Notes: generated by a model not told the origin, from the sequence alone. Counted from the first letter of the stretch, positions 1 to 9,163 are shown. The stretch: DNA of 64,000 bases from Cellulosimicrobium marinum (GCF_020551945.1 NZ_JAJBZH010000004.1:186001-250000), one strand, 5' to 3'. Made by a program: numbers and translations.

Positions 1-1260
1 GCGGGCGACACCCCGCTCCTGGACGGCGGCACGCTCGCCCAGCTCCTCGCCGCGCACGTCGCGGACGGCAACGCGGTGACGATGCTCACGACCGAGCTCG
101 CGGACGCGACCGGCTACGGCCGCGTGGTGCGCGACGCCGCCGGGGACGTGCAGCGCATCGTGGAGCACAAGGACGCGTCGGCCGACGAGCGGGCGATCCG
201 CGAGATCAACGCGTCGATCTACGTGTTCGACGCCGCGGTGCTGCGCCGGGGTCTCGGCACCCTGGGGCGCGACAACGCCCAGGGCGAGGTGTACCTCACG
301 GACGTCGTCGCGGCGGCCCGCGCCGAGGGCGACACCGTGCGTGCGCTGCTGTCCGACGACCCGACGGTGGTCGAGGGCGTCAACGACCGCGTCCAGCTCG
401 CGACGCTGCGCGCCGAGCTGAACCGCCGGGTCCTCGAGGACTGGATGCGCGAGGGCGTCACGGTGGTCGACCCGGCCACGACGTGGGTGGACGTCGACGT
501 CGAGCTCGCGCGCGACGTGACCCTCCTGCCGGGCACGCAGCTCCACGGCGCCACGGTCGTCGCCGAGGGCGCGACGATCGGCCCGGACACGACGCTCACG
601 GACACCGAGGTGGGCCCCGGCGCGACGGTGACGCGCACCCACGGCAGCCTCGCGGTGCTCGGCGCGGGGACGAGCGTCGGACCGTTCGCCTACCTGCGCC
701 CGGGCACGGTGCTCGGCGCGCAGGGCAAGATCGGCACGTTCGTGGAGACGAAGAACGCGGAGATCGGCGAGGGGTCGAAGATCCCGCACCTGTCCTACGT
801 GGGGGACGCGACGATCGGCGACCACACGAACGTCGGTGCCGCGTCGGTCACGGTGAACTACGACGGCGTGCACAAGCACCGCACGGTGATCGGCTCGCAC
901 GCGCGCACGGGCGCGGACAACATGTTCGTCGCCCCGGTGACGGTGGGCGACGGCGCGTACACCGCGGCAGGCTCCGTGATCCGGCGCGATGTGCCCGCGG
1001 GCGCGCTCGGCGTGAGCGGCGGCCAGCAGCGCAACATCGACGGCTGGGTGGAGCGCCGCCGGGCCGGGACCGCCGCGGCGCGGGCCGCGGCGGCCGCGCG
1101 CGCGACGGACCCCGAGACCCCGGTCGTGGGCGCGCAGGCGCAGGCCCAGCTCGCCGACCACTCGGCCGCGGCGACCGCCGACCGGCCCAGCCCGCCCCCG
1201 CCCGGCCCGGACCTCGAGAGCACGCTCGACGCGATGCGCAGCGCGCGCACCACGGACTGA
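1..1260 (+). CDS. glmU: Bifunctional UDP-GlcNAc pyrophosphorylase / GlcN-1-P acetyltransferase, 5' truncated
   Basis: The reading frame is open from base 1, so the start lies outside the window; about 419 codons remain. The visible part begins inside the N-terminal nucleotidyltransferase domain (GDTPLL, later GEVYLTD) and continues into the left-handed beta-helix acetyltransferase domain ([10 protein letters not shown]-like and [10 protein letters not shown] segments, the latter matching the acetyl-CoA site of the family). GlmU makes UDP-N-acetylglucosamine in the cytosol for peptidoglycan and other glycans. A C-terminal tail of about 70 residues rich in Ala and Pro follows the helix and is typical of actinobacterial forms. 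It is followed 67 bases later by prs, the usual actinobacterial neighbour. The identification is firm; only the N-terminus is missing. Confidence 0.96.
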   Translation, partial: AGDTPLLDGGTLAQLLAAHVADGNAVTMLTTELADATGYGRVVRDAAGDVQRIVEHKDASADERAIREINASIYVFDAAVLRRGLGTLGRDNAQGEVYLTDVVAAARAEGDTVRALLSDDPTVVEGVNDRVQLATLRAELNRRVLEDWMREGVTVVDPATTWVDVDVELARDVTLLPGTQLHGATVVAEGATIGPDTTLTDTEVGPGATVTRTHGSLAVLGAGTSVGPFAYLRPGTVLGAQGKIGTFVETKNAEIGEGSKIPHLSYVGDATIGDHTNVGAASVTVNYDGVHKHRTVIGSHARTGADNMFVAPVTVGDGAYTAAGSVIRRDVPAGALGVSGGQQRNIDGWVERRRAGTAAARAAAAARATDPETPVVGAQAQAQLADHSAAATADRPSPPPPGPDLESTLDAMRSARTTD

Positions 1261-1327
1261 ACCGGCAGACTGCCCCCTACGACTCCCGACCGACCCGCCC
1301 CGCCCGGACACCGAAGGAAAGCACCGC

Positions 1328-2311
1328 ATGAGCAGCACGATCGCCGGAAACGGGGACAAGTCCCTCGTCCTCGTCTCGGGGCGCGCGCACCCCGAGCTCG
1401 CCACCGACGTCGCCCGCGAGCTGGGCATCGACCTGCTCCCCACCACCGCGTACGACTTCGCGAACGGGGAGATCTACGTCCGGTTCGGGGAGTCGGTCCG
1501 CGGCGCGGACGTCTTCGTCCTGCAGAGCCACACCGCGCCGATCAACCAGTGGATCATGGAGCAGCTGCTCATGGTCGACGCCGCGAAGCGCGCCTCGGCC
1601 CGCACGATCACCGTCGTGCAGCCGTTCTACGGGTACGCCCGCCAGGACAAGAAGCACCGGGGCCGCGAGCCGATCTCGGCCCGCCTCATGACGGACCTGT
1701 TCACCGCCGCCGGCGCGGACCGCCTCATGAGCGTGGACCTGCACGCCGCGCAGACGCAGGGCTTCTTCGACGGCCCGGTGGACCACCTGTGGGCCATGCC
1801 GATCCTCACGGACTACGTGCGCACGCGCGTCGACACGTCGAACGTCACCGTGGTCTCCCCGGACGCGGGCCGCATCCGCGTCGCGGAGCAGTGGGCCGCG
1901 AAGCTCGGTGGCGGGCCGCTCGCCTTCGTCCACAAGACGCGTGACATCACGCGCCCCAACCAGGCCGTCGCGAACCGCGTCGTCGGCGAGGTCGAGGGGC
2001 GCGACTGCGTGCTCGTCGACGACCTCATCGACACCGGCGGCACCATCGCCGAGGCCGTGCGCGTGGTCCTCGCGGCGGGCGCGAAGTCCGTCGTCGTCGC
2101 GGCGACGCACGGCGTGCTGTCCGACCCGGCGGCGCAGCGCCTCTCCGAGTGCGGGGCGAGCGAGGTCGTCATCACCGACACGCTGCCCATCGCCGCGGAG
2201 AAGCGGTTCCCCCAGCTCACCGTGCTGTCCATCGCGCCGCTCGTCGCGCGCGCGATCCGCGAGGTGTTCGACGACGGGTCGGTCACCTCGCTGTTCGACG
2301 GCAACAGCTGA
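1328..2311 (+). CDS. prs: Ribose-phosphate pyrophosphokinase
   Basis: A 327-residue protein of the usual length for PRPP synthetase, which transfers pyrophosphate from ATP to ribose-5-phosphate for nucleotide, histidine and NAD synthesis. The catalytic flexible-loop region GYARQDKKHRGREPIS is near residues 98-113 and the PRPP-binding loop DDLIDTGGT near residue 230. The ATG at 1328 is preceded by a GAAGGAAAG ribosome-binding site. It directly follows glmU on the same strand and ends 45 bases before a convergent gene. No anomalies are visible. Confidence 0.97.
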   Translation: MSSTIAGNGDKSLVLVSGRAHPELATDVARELGIDLLPTTAYDFANGEIYVRFGESVRGADVFVLQSHTAPINQWIMEQLLMVDAAKRASARTITVVQPFYGYARQDKKHRGREPISARLMTDLFTAAGADRLMSVDLHAAQTQGFFDGPVDHLWAMPILTDYVRTRVDTSNVTVVSPDAGRIRVAEQWAAKLGGGPLAFVHKTRDITRPNQAVANRVVGEVEGRDCVLVDDLIDTGGTIAEAVRVVLAAGAKSVVVAATHGVLSDPAAQRLSECGASEVVITDTLPIAAEKRFPQLTVLSIAPLVARAIREVFDDGSVTSLFDGNS

Positions 2312-2325
2312 CCCGCCGCGGCGGG
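2312..2325. terminator. Short GC palindrome between convergent genes
   Basis: A perfect 14-base palindrome (CCCGCCG then CGGCGGG) begins right after the prs stop and lies between the convergent genes prs and 2357-5344. It could contribute to bidirectional termination, but it has no loop and no T-run, so support is weak. Confidence 0.3.
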
Positions 2326-2356
2326 CGGCTCCGCGGAGGCGCGGACGAGGTGCCGC

Positions 2357-5344
2357 TCACGCGTCGTCGTCCCGCACGGTGAGCAGCCACACGCGGGCGA
2401 ACAGGGAGACCTCGTCGGCCGTGAGCGCGCTGTCGACCCGTGCCAGCACGTCCGTCGCGATCGCCCGGGACAGCGCGGCCACCTCGTCGTCCCGCAGAGG
2501 TCCGAGGGTCGCGCGCATGGTACGACCACGGCGCCACAATGCGTCCACGAGCTCGACCGTCAGGACGGCCGTCCCGTCGGGCCAGACGAAGGGTATGGCG
2601 GCCTCGGCCGTCCTGTCGGCCGTCGCGTGCAGCCGTGCGACGTCGCGCAGTGCGAGCGCTCGCGCGCCGGAGACGCCCGCGACGTCGACCAGGGCGGCCG
2701 GTGCCAGCGTCAGCAGACCGACGGCGTCGCGGACCCCGACGGTCCCGAGCCTCTCCCGGAGGCCGTCGAACGCGCCGACGTCGAGCAGGTCGTCGCGCGG
2801 AGGGCGCCGGGACAGTGCCACGTACTCCGGCGTCTTCCGGAACGTGCGCAGCTGGGGGTCGTCGGGCTCCCACTCGGCCAAGTCCGGAGAAGCGACGGCA
2901 AGACGGAGGTGCTCCGCGGCCCGGACAGGGTCCGGCTGCGCCTTGGTCGCGTGGAAGCAGGCGCGGTTGTAGTGCGCCGTCGGGCTGAGCTCCACCGGTG
3001 ACGGCACCCGGAGCACGGGCACGTGTCGCAGGCTCAGCTCGAGCACCCGCAGAACGTCCCGTCGGACGGCGGATCGTCCTGCAGGTCCCCACCCAGCCGC
3101 ACGCCGGGTCACGCTCTCGAGCACGGTCCGCGACAGGGGGTGCAGTGCGGCGAGGTCCGGCCCGGCGGGCAGGTCGGGGCCGACGGCCGTGTGCACCGGG
3201 GCGAGCTCGGAACGGATGCGCCGCGCACAGAGCTCCACCGCATCGGGTGAGAGCCCCGATCGGCGGACGGCGTCCCGGGCGTGCTGGACGGCGTCGGCGG
3301 CCAGCGAGCGGGCGGGGAGCGCCGCGGCACGCAGGGTGTCCAGGAGCAGGGCGTGCCCTGGTTCTCCGACGCCTGTCGGCTGCTGACCGGGTTCCGCGTT
3401 GAGTGCCGTGACGAGCCGGACGACGTCGTCCACCGCGTCGGCCCCGAAGGTCGTGACATCCCGGCCGGCGGCGAACTGCTCGTTGATCGCGAGGCATGCA
3501 CGAGCGTAGAGGGCGCGCAGCCGCAGGGGCGCGAAGGCGGGGTTCCCGGGTCCGAGCACGGGATGCACGTCGTCCAGGTCCTCCGCGCCCTCGTAGGCGG
3601 CCCGCTCACCACCGTCGAGGAGCAGCGTCAGCCACTTCCGGTAGGCACCCAGGACCGCCGGGTCGGTGCTCCGGCGTTCGACGGTGCTGCGGTAGGCGAG
3701 CTGGGCGGGCCAGCTGCCCGGGTCGAGGTCGAGGGCCCGTGCGAGCAGCGCGCACCGGAGCGCAGGGTGGCGCCGACAGTCGGACGTCGCGACGTGGTAC
3801 AGCGCGAGCGCGCGCCAGTCCGTCGTGCCGCACAGGCCGTCGAAACCGGGGTGGTGGCGTGCGAGGGTCGTGACGACCAGCGCGGCCACCGCCTTGTGGA
3901 GGTCGACGGTGTCGAGAACCTCGGCAGACTCCGGCGCAGCCCCGGCGTCCGTCGCGACGCGCAGCAGGACGTCACGCTCCACGACCGCGGTCCCCGCGGT
4001 GCGCCCGTTCCGCGTCACGACGACCGCCACCGACTTCGTGCCGTTCTCGTCGACGAGGACACGCCAGGGGGTGGTGCCGAGGAGACCCTGCACGATCGAG
4101 GTCAAGGTGCGGAGCACCGGGTTGTCGGGCAGGGACGCCAGGGCACCGCCCTTGAGGGCGTCCACATCCGTCCCTCGCGGCACTTCGAGGCCCGCCGGGG
4201 GGTCCGCGGCGAGCTCGCGCAAGTAGGCGAGCACCCGGCCGGACGCCTCGCTGGCCGTGTCGGTCGACCCGACGACGACGGCGACCCGCAGCCCGGTGGC
4301 GAGGGCGGTGGTCGTGAGGAGGATGCCCAGCGGCACGAGCGCCGCGCCGGCGAGCACGAATCCCGACGACAGGTGCCCCGACGTCCGGAACGGGACGACC
4401 AGCAGGATGCCCACCACCGCGAGGGCGGACGTGCCGACGCGGGCGACACGCCACGCACGAGAGGCCCTGCGGACGAAGAAGAGCGCACCCACGGTCGCGA
4501 AGACCAGGACGAGGGCGGTGGCCAGGGTGACCCCGAAGAACCGCGGCGGGACGTCGGTGGGGGTGACGAGGTTGCCCCAGGTGAGCCCGACCGCCGCGAC
4601 GGCGAGAGTGGCTGGTCCGAGGGCAAGGAACAGGACGCGTAGCTGCGGGGTGAGTCGTGGCCAGGACAGGGTCGACGGTGTGAGCGCACGGGCCACGACG
4701 AGCAGCGCGAGGAACGTCGTGAGGAGCGCCACGACCGGTGCGACCGCCGGGGAGAGCGTCGACTCCACGAAGTCGGACCACCGGGCCTGGACACGCTCGG
4801 CACCGGTCTCCAGACCTTCCTCGGCCTCGGAACGCAGCGTGGCGGCGGCACGCGAGTCCGCATCGAGCGCGAGCGCGCGGTCCGCCGCCGAGAGCGCCGC
4901 GTCCCAGGGAGGTTCGCGCCCCGTCGCGACCGCGTGGTCGACCCGCAGGCGGGCCGCCCGCGTGATCGACCGCGCCCCCTCCCGCGCGGATCGTGCGAGC
5001 ACGAGCTGAGGCGCGCACACGTCCGTGCCGATGGTCGTCGTGGTGGTCGTGGTCTGGGGCGACGACCCCGTGGCCGGGGGCGGATCGGTCGTGGTGGTGG
5101 TCGTCGTCGTCGACCGAGAGCCACGTTCCACGACGATCAGACGGATCGCCCGACGAGGGTGGGACTCGTCGATCAGCCGCTGCGCCTCGACGCAGACGTC
5201 GCCGATCGCGGATCGGACGGCCGAGGAGCGGGTCGTCCCCGAGGCGGCGACTGGCGCGGACGCGAGCACCAGCGCGACCAGCACCACGAGGAGCGGTCTG
5301 CGGGCCGGTCGGAGAGGTCTCTCGGCCCCGGTGCGTCGTCGCAT
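2357..5344 (-). CDS. Large membrane protein with Thr-rich linker and C-terminal HhH-like region
   Basis: Function not recognised. The 995-residue product starts with a signal-peptide-like stretch (basic residues, then LLVVLVALVLASAPVAASG near 18-36). Two runs of seven or eight threonines lie near residues 80-110 and form a flexible linker. Then come an alpha-helical stretch, about five membrane segments (roughly residues 225-420), and a long soluble C-terminal half. Near the C-terminus a segment reading LTLAPAALVDVAGVSGARAL resembles a helix-hairpin-helix repeat, and a preceding stretch (HYNRACFHA) looks TPR-like. I chose ATG 5344 because GGGAG lies 5 bases before it; an upstream in-frame ATG at 5401 lies only 4 bases behind a -10-like box and could be a leaderless start instead. 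The promoter carries the CGGGTGAA motif shared with the polysaccharide and lasso operons, which links this unknown protein to them. Confidence 0.75.
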   Translation of the reverse strand: MRRRTGAERPLRPARRPLLVVLVALVLASAPVAASGTTRSSAVRSAIGDVCVEAQRLIDESHPRRAIRLIVVERGSRSTTTTTTTTDPPPATGSSPQTTTTTTTIGTDVCAPQLVLARSAREGARSITRAARLRVDHAVATGREPPWDAALSAADRALALDADSRAAATLRSEAEEGLETGAERVQARWSDFVESTLSPAVAPVVALLTTFLALLVVARALTPSTLSWPRLTPQLRVLFLALGPATLAVAAVGLTWGNLVTPTDVPPRFFGVTLATALVLVFATVGALFFVRRASRAWRVARVGTSALAVVGILLVVPFRTSGHLSSGFVLAGAALVPLGILLTTTALATGLRVAVVVGSTDTASEASGRVLAYLRELAADPPAGLEVPRGTDVDALKGGALASLPDNPVLRTLTSIVQGLLGTTPWRVLVDENGTKSVAVVVTRNGRTAGTAVVERDVLLRVATDAGAAPESAEVLDTVDLHKAVAALVVTTLARHHPGFDGLCGTTDWRALALYHVATSDCRRHPALRCALLARALDLDPGSWPAQLAYRSTVERRSTDPAVLGAYRKWLTLLLDGGERAAYEGAEDLDDVHPVLGPGNPAFAPLRLRALYARACLAINEQFAAGRDVTTFGADAVDDVVRLVTALNAEPGQQPTGVGEPGHALLLDTLRAAALPARSLAADAVQHARDAVRRSGLSPDAVELCARRIRSELAPVHTAVGPDLPAGPDLAALHPLSRTVLESVTRRAAGWGPAGRSAVRRDVLRVLELSLRHVPVLRVPSPVELSPTAHYNRACFHATKAQPDPVRAAEHLRLAVASPDLAEWEPDDPQLRTFRKTPEYVALSRRPPRDDLLDVGAFDGLRERLGTVGVRDAVGLLTLAPAALVDVAGVSGARALALRDVARLHATADRTAEAAIPFVWPDGTAVLTVELVDALWRRGRTMRATLGPLRDDEVAALSRAIATDVLARVDSALTADEVSLFARVWLLTVRDDDA

Positions 5345-5405
5345 GTCGGCTCCCGTCGGGTGAGAGCGGCCCTCGAACCACGTCGTGAGGCGTCGGTCCA
5401 TGTCG

Positions 5406-5451
5406 AGCGTCCCACCGCACGAGGCCCGGCGCCCGCGGTCACGGGGGTGAA
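5406..5451 (-). promoter_or_regulatory. Promoter with CGGGTGAA box for the 2357-5344 gene
   Basis: Plus-strand GGGTGAA at 5445-5451 reads TTCACCC on the minus strand, and a -10-like GACGCT (minus strand, 5411 to 5406) starts 40 bases after it. The same spacing recurs at other reverse-orientation sites in the window. The -10 is weak taken alone. Confidence 0.45.
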
Positions 5452-5526
5452 TTCCGGGTACCCGCGCGAGCCGGGACACGGGCGCGGTCGTGACATACGG
5501 CACGGGTCCGGCGCAGGGGTTCGTCC

Positions 5527-5532
5527 TAGCGT
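5527..5532 (+). promoter_or_regulatory. -10 box giving a leaderless GPP34 transcript
   Basis: TAGCGT ends 7 bases before the ATG at 5540, which places the expected transcription start at or next to the start codon. There is no ribosome-binding site in front of this ATG, which agrees with a leaderless mRNA. No CGGGTGAA box lies at the expected distance. Confidence 0.5.
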
Positions 5533-5539
5533 GGACGGC

Positions 5540-6268
5540 ATGCTCATCCTCGAGGACTACCTCCTGCTGACGCTGGACGACGAGACGGGCAAGGCGGTCG
5601 TCGACGCCTCGTACCGCGAGCAGGTCGCCGCGGGTGCGCTGCTGGTCGAGCTCGCGCTGCTCGGTCGTGCGGACCTCGCGGGTGACGGCGACGGTGGTCG
5701 GGTGGGGCGCATCGTCGTGCGCGACTCGACCTCGACGGGTGACGCCCTGCTCGACGAGACGCTCGACGTCGTGCGGGCGAAGGAGGGTTCGAGGCCGAAG
5801 GCGCTCGTCGCGCCGATCGCCCGGCTGAAGCCCGCGGCGCGCGCGGTGGCGTCGCTCGCGGAGCGCGGGTTCCTGCGGCGCGAGGACGGCCGCGTGCTCG
5901 CCATCTTCCCGACGACGCGGTGGCCCGCCGCGGACTCCCGGCACGAGGACGCCGTCCGGGGCGAGCTCTGGCGCGTGCTGGTCGACGGCGGCGCCCCGGA
6001 CCAGCGGACGGTCGGGCTCGTCGCGGTCCTGTCCGCGACGGGCCAGGCGGGCCGGGTCCTCGCGGCGGGCGGCGTGCGGGGCGCGCCGGACGGCACCGAC
6101 GCCGGGTACGCGTGGACGGCCGCGCGGCGTCGTGCCGTGGACCGCCGGGCGAAGGAGGTCGCGCAGGGCGCGTGGGCGAGCGAGGCGGTGCGCGCGTACG
6201 TGGACGAGATCAGCGCGGCGGTCCTCGTCGGCGCGACGGTCGCGGCCACGGCAGCGGCGACGTCCTGA
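5540..6268 (+). CDS. GPP34 / GOLPH3 family protein
   Basis: A 242-residue soluble protein whose N-terminus (LILEDYLLLTLDDETGK) and the following helices match the bacterial GPP34 family, homologous to eukaryotic GOLPH3/Vps74, which binds phosphatidylinositol-4-phosphate and retains Golgi glycosyltransferases. In actinobacteria its role is not established. The ATG at 5540 was chosen because the strong LILEDYLLL core starts right there and a -10 box sits 7 bases upstream; the longer reading frame before it lacks family features. It stands alone between the divergent membrane-protein gene and rplY. Its proximity to a glycan locus is suggestive but may be coincidental. Confidence 0.85.
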   Translation: MLILEDYLLLTLDDETGKAVVDASYREQVAAGALLVELALLGRADLAGDGDGGRVGRIVVRDSTSTGDALLDETLDVVRAKEGSRPKALVAPIARLKPAARAVASLAERGFLRREDGRVLAIFPTTRWPAADSRHEDAVRGELWRVLVDGGAPDQRTVGLVAVLSATGQAGRVLAAGGVRGAPDGTDAGYAWTAARRRAVDRRAKEVAQGAWASEAVRAYVDEISAAVLVGATVAATAAATS

Positions 6269-6589
6269 GCGCCCCGGCGAGCGTCCCGGCAGGCGGGCGA
6301 GCAGGTTTCGCCCCGGGCCCCGGCCCGGGTACAGTAGTCAGGTTGCCTCGGCGAGGGACGTCTGACGGCCGGTGAACGCGGAACCACGGGAGCACCCGTG
6401 GGCGCGGACCGGGTGGAGTCAGCCAGACCTGTTGGATCTCCGTTATCGACTGGGCGGTCGTCCTCCTGCGCGCGTCCGTCACACGTCCCGCGCCGACGCA
6501 GCCGCCGTCCGGGAGGCCCTCTCACCGTCCGGACAGCCGACCGCTCCCCACTGGCGGCCGGCCCGCAACAGTCTTCAGGAGTGATCCAC
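6269..6589 (+). promoter_or_regulatory. Promoter and about 250-base leader of rplY
   Basis: This 321-base stretch has no convincing gene. A TACAGT -10 box at 6330-6335, with a possible TTTCGC -35 at 6306-6311, predicts a start near 6342 and an unusually long leader. The leader contains a perfect hairpin, CCACGGG AGCA CCCGTGG at 6384-6401, and further self-complementary GC stretches. A reading frame runs through it to rplY, but its translation resembles nothing, so I treat it as untranslated. Autoregulatory leaders are known for ribosomal protein genes; whether this is one is inference. Confidence 0.45.
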
Positions 6590-7195
6590 GTGTCCGAGAT
6601 CAAGCTCGCAGCCGAGGCCCGCACCGAGTTCGGCAAGGGTGCCGCCCGCCGCATCCGCCGCGCCGACAAGATCCCCGCCGTCCTCTACGGGCACGGCAGC
6701 GACCCCGTCCACGTGACGCTCCCGGGCCACGAGACGATGATGGCGCTCAAGCACTCGAACGCGCTGTTCTCCATCCAGCTCGACGGCAAGGGCCAGCTCG
6801 CGATCGCCAAGGACGTCCAGCGCGACCCGGTCCGCGGCATCATCGAGCACGTCGACCTGCTCATCGTGAAGAAGGGCGAGAAGGTCGCCGTCGACGTCCC
6901 CGTGCACGTCGTGGGCGAGTCGGCCCCCGGCACGATCCACCTCGTCGACCTCCAGACCCTCGCCATCGAGGCCGAGGCCACGCACCTGCCGGAGACCGTC
7001 GAGGTCTCCATCGAGGGCCTCGAGGCCGGCTCCTCGGTCACGGCCGGCGAGGTGACGCTGCCGAAGGGCGCGACCCTCACCGCCGACCCGGAGCTCGTCG
7101 TCGTCACCGTCTCGGTGCCGCAGGCGGAGGAGCTGCCCGAGGACGAGGCCGCCGAGGAGGCCGAGGAAGCCCCGGCCGAGGCCGCCGCGGAGTGA
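6590..7195 (+). CDS. rplY: 50S ribosomal protein L25/general stress protein Ctc
   Basis: A 201-residue L25 of the long (CTC/TL5) type: N-terminal 5S rRNA-binding domain (AEARTEFGKGAARRIRR, then IPAVLYGHG) to about residue 93, a C-terminal beta domain, and an acidic Glu/Ala tail. The GTG at 6590 is chosen because CAGGAG lies 8-9 bases upstream and the L25 fold begins at once (VSEIKLAAEART); a much longer open frame upstream is leader. Followed by two strong hairpins and then pth, the standard actinobacterial order. Confidence 0.95.
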   Translation: MSEIKLAAEARTEFGKGAARRIRRADKIPAVLYGHGSDPVHVTLPGHETMMALKHSNALFSIQLDGKGQLAIAKDVQRDPVRGIIEHVDLLIVKKGEKVAVDVPVHVVGESAPGTIHLVDLQTLAIEAEATHLPETVEVSIEGLEAGSSVTAGEVTLPKGATLTADPELVVVTVSVPQAEELPEDEAAEEAEEAPAEAAAE

Positions 7196-7200
7196 TCCTC

Positions 7201-7265
7201 CGCGTCGCGGCGACCGGCCGCGACGCGACCTGCCGGACGCCCGGTACCGTGACGGTGCCGGGCGT
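7201..7265 (+). terminator. Tandem hairpins after rplY
   Basis: Two consecutive stem-loops follow the rplY stop: a perfect 10-bp stem at 7201-7227 (CGCGTCGCGG with its complement, 7-base loop) and a 13-bp stem with one G-T pair at 7237-7265 (ACGCCCGGTACCG, loop TGA). No T-run follows, as is common in high-GC actinobacteria. They probably end or attenuate rplY transcription before pth. Confidence 0.6.
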
Positions 7266-7300
7266 TCGCGCGCCCGAGACCGTGCGAAGGACGAGGTGAC

Positions 7301-7903
7301 ATGACCGACCAGCCCTGGCTCGTCGTCGGGCTCGGCAACCCCGGGGACCGGTATGCCGCGAACCGCCACAACCTGGGCCACATGGTCCTCGACGTCCTCG
7401 CGGGGCGGGCCGGCGTCCGGTTCTCCCGGCACCCGCGCGCCCAGGCGGTCGTCGGCGAGGGGCGGATCGGCACGCTGCCGGGCGGGCGTCCCGGGCCGCG
7501 CGTCGTCCTGGCGAAGCCGAGCACCTACATGAACGTCTCCGGCGGCCCCGTCGCGGGGCTGGCGACGTACTTCGGCGTGGACCCCGACCACGTCGTCGTG
7601 GTGCACGACGAGGTCGACATCCCGTTCGGCGCGGTGAAGCTGAAGATCGGCGGGGGTGAGGGCGGGCACAACGGCCTGCGCGACATCACGAAGGCGCTCG
7701 GGACGCGCGACTACGTCCGCGTGCGCGGCGGCGTCGGCCGCCCGCCCGGCCGCATGGACACCGCCGACTTCGTGCTGAAGAACTTCTCCGGGACCGAGGC
7801 GAAGGAGCTCCCCTTCCTCCTCGACGACGCTGCCGACGCGGTCGAGACGGTCCTCACGGACGGCCTGCTCGCGGCGCAGGGGAAGTTCCACACGCGCGCC
7901 TGA
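7301..7903 (+). CDS. pth: Peptidyl-tRNA hydrolase
   Basis: A 200-residue Pth, the enzyme that frees tRNA from stalled peptidyl-tRNA. The signature [11 protein letters not shown] is at residues 8-18, the catalytic histidine lies in NRHNLGH, and the conserved [13 protein letters not shown] and [10 protein letters not shown] segments are present. A GAAGGACGAGG ribosome-binding site precedes the ATG. It marks the left border of the polysaccharide locus; in related actinobacteria mfd usually follows close by, so the 38 kb in between looks inserted. Confidence 0.96.
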   Translation: MTDQPWLVVGLGNPGDRYAANRHNLGHMVLDVLAGRAGVRFSRHPRAQAVVGEGRIGTLPGGRPGPRVVLAKPSTYMNVSGGPVAGLATYFGVDPDHVVVVHDEVDIPFGAVKLKIGGGEGGHNGLRDITKALGTRDYVRVRGGVGRPPGRMDTADFVLKNFSGTEAKELPFLLDDAADAVETVLTDGLLAAQGKFHTRA

Positions 7904-7913
7904 CCGTCCGTTT

Positions 7914-7970
7914 TCACCCGGGTGACGTCCCTTCGTCCCCCCGGTCCGGGCCCTGACGGGCGCCTACCCT
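7914..7970 (+). promoter_or_regulatory. Promoter with palindromic CGGGTGAA box for the 8000-12200 operon
   Basis: A perfect 12-base palindrome TCACCCGGGTGA spans 7914-7925, and GGGTGA (from 7920) lies exactly 45 bases before a TACCCT -10 box at 7965-7970. The opposite half reads CCGGGTGAAAACGGAC on the minus strand, nearly identical to the site at 41416-41427. Transcription would start near 7977, 23 bases before the first ATG. Confidence 0.6.
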
Positions 7971-7999
7971 GGAACCTGCTTCGCCAGGGAGGGGCACGC

Positions 8000-9163
8000 A
8001 TGACGGACGGTGTCGCGCTCGCGCACGACTACGCCACCCAGCGGGGCGGGGCGGAGCGTGTCGCGCTCATGCTCGCGCAGGCCTTTCCCGGCTCGCCGAT
8101 GTACACGACCCTGTACGACGCCGCGGGGACCTTCCCGGAGTTCGCGGACCTCGACCTGCGCACGTCCGGGATCGACCGCGTCGACCTGCTGCGGCGCCAC
8201 CACCGGCTCGCGCTGCCGCTCCTCGCCCGGGCCGTCGACCGGCAGCGCGTCGACGCGGACGTGCTGCTCGCGTCGTCGACGGGCTGGGCCCACGGGTACC
8301 GGGGCGCGCGCAGCACGGTGGTGTACTGCCACGCCCCGGCGCGCTGGCTCTACCAGCGCGACCGCTACCTGGGCGCCGACGACGGGCGTGTCGTGGAGCG
8401 TGCCCGACGGCGCGCGGTCGCCACCGCGCTCGGCGTCCTCGCCCCGGGGCTGCGCCGGTGGGACGCCGCCGCTGCCGCGCGGGCCGACGTGTACCTCGCG
8501 AACTCGACCGTGACGCAGCGCGCGGTGCGCGACGCCTACGGCATCGAGGCCGAGGTGCTGCCACCTCCGCCCGCGATGCTCCCCGTGGGCGAGGAGCGCG
8601 CCGTGCCGGGCCTCGAGCCCGGGTTCCTGCTGTGCGTCGCGCGGCTCCTGCCGTACAAGAACGTGGACGCGGTGATCGGCGCCGCCCAGGCCACGGGCCG
8701 CACGCTCGTCGTCGTCGGCGACGGGCCCGACCGCGCCCGGCTCGACGAGCTCGCCACGCGGTCCCGCCCCGGGCTCGTGCGCCTGCTCGGCCGGGTCGAC
8801 GACGCGACCCTGCGCTGGCTGTACGGGCACACCTCCGCGCTCGTCGCGGCGTCGTACGAGGACTACGGCCTCTCCCCGCTCGAGGCGGGCGCGTTCGGGC
8901 GGCCGAGCGTCGTGCTGCGCGACGGCGGCTACCTCGACACGGTCGTCGAGGACCGGACGGGGATCTTCTTCGACGCCCCCCGCGCCGACGCGATCGCGGG
9001 CGCCGTCGAGGCCGCGCACGCGCGTGCGTGGGATGATGGCGCGGTGAGGGCCCACGTCGCCGGATTCGGCCAGGAGCGTTTCGTCGCGCGCCTGCGCGAG
9101 GTGGTGAGCGGACTCCTCGACCCGGTGGTGTCCCGTGAGCCCGACGCAGGCGGTGGTCGATGA
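8000..9163 (+). CDS. GT4-family glycosyltransferase
   Basis: A 387-residue GT-B retaining glycosyltransferase. The N-terminal half has an acceptor-side Gly-rich segment (RGGAERVAL), and the C-terminal half has the family elements RLLPYKNVD, VVGDGPDR and the E-x7-E-type motif SYEDYGLSPLEAG near residue 290. The donor sugar cannot be read from the sequence. The ATG at 8000 has a GGGAGGGG ribosome-binding site; the longer frame upstream covers promoter DNA. First gene of a three-gene operon with 4- and 7-base overlaps, so translation is probably coupled. It acts on the cytosolic side of the membrane in repeat-unit assembly. Confidence 0.88.
   Translation: MTDGVALAHDYATQRGGAERVALMLAQAFPGSPMYTTLYDAAGTFPEFADLDLRTSGIDRVDLLRRHHRLALPLLARAVDRQRVDADVLLASSTGWAHGYRGARSTVVYCHAPARWLYQRDRYLGADDGRVVERARRRAVATALGVLAPGLRRWDAAAAARADVYLANSTVTQRAVRDAYGIEAEVLPPPPAMLPVGEERAVPGLEPGFLLCVARLLPYKNVDAVIGAAQATGRTLVVVGDGPDRARLDELATRSRPGLVRLLGRVDDATLRWLYGHTSALVAASYEDYGLSPLEAGAFGRPSVVLRDGGYLDTVVEDRTGIFFDAPRADAIAGAVEAAHARAWDDGAVRAHVAGFGQERFVARLREVVSGLLDPVVSREPDAGGGR

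Noticed and set aside
5345-5944. A longer form of the 2357-5344 protein starting at 5944
   Set aside because: The extension runs antisense through the GPP34 gene and has no signal sequence or family resemblance; starts at 5344 or 5401 fit a ribosome-binding site or -10 box.
6398-6589. An N-terminal extension of L25 starting at 6398
   Set aside because: The added residues are Arg/Ser/Pro-rich without L25 character, and a proper ribosome-binding site precedes GTG 6590.
6269-6589. A tRNA or small RNA gene before rplY
   Set aside because: No cloverleaf or CCA-type ending could be drawn; only one clear hairpin is present.
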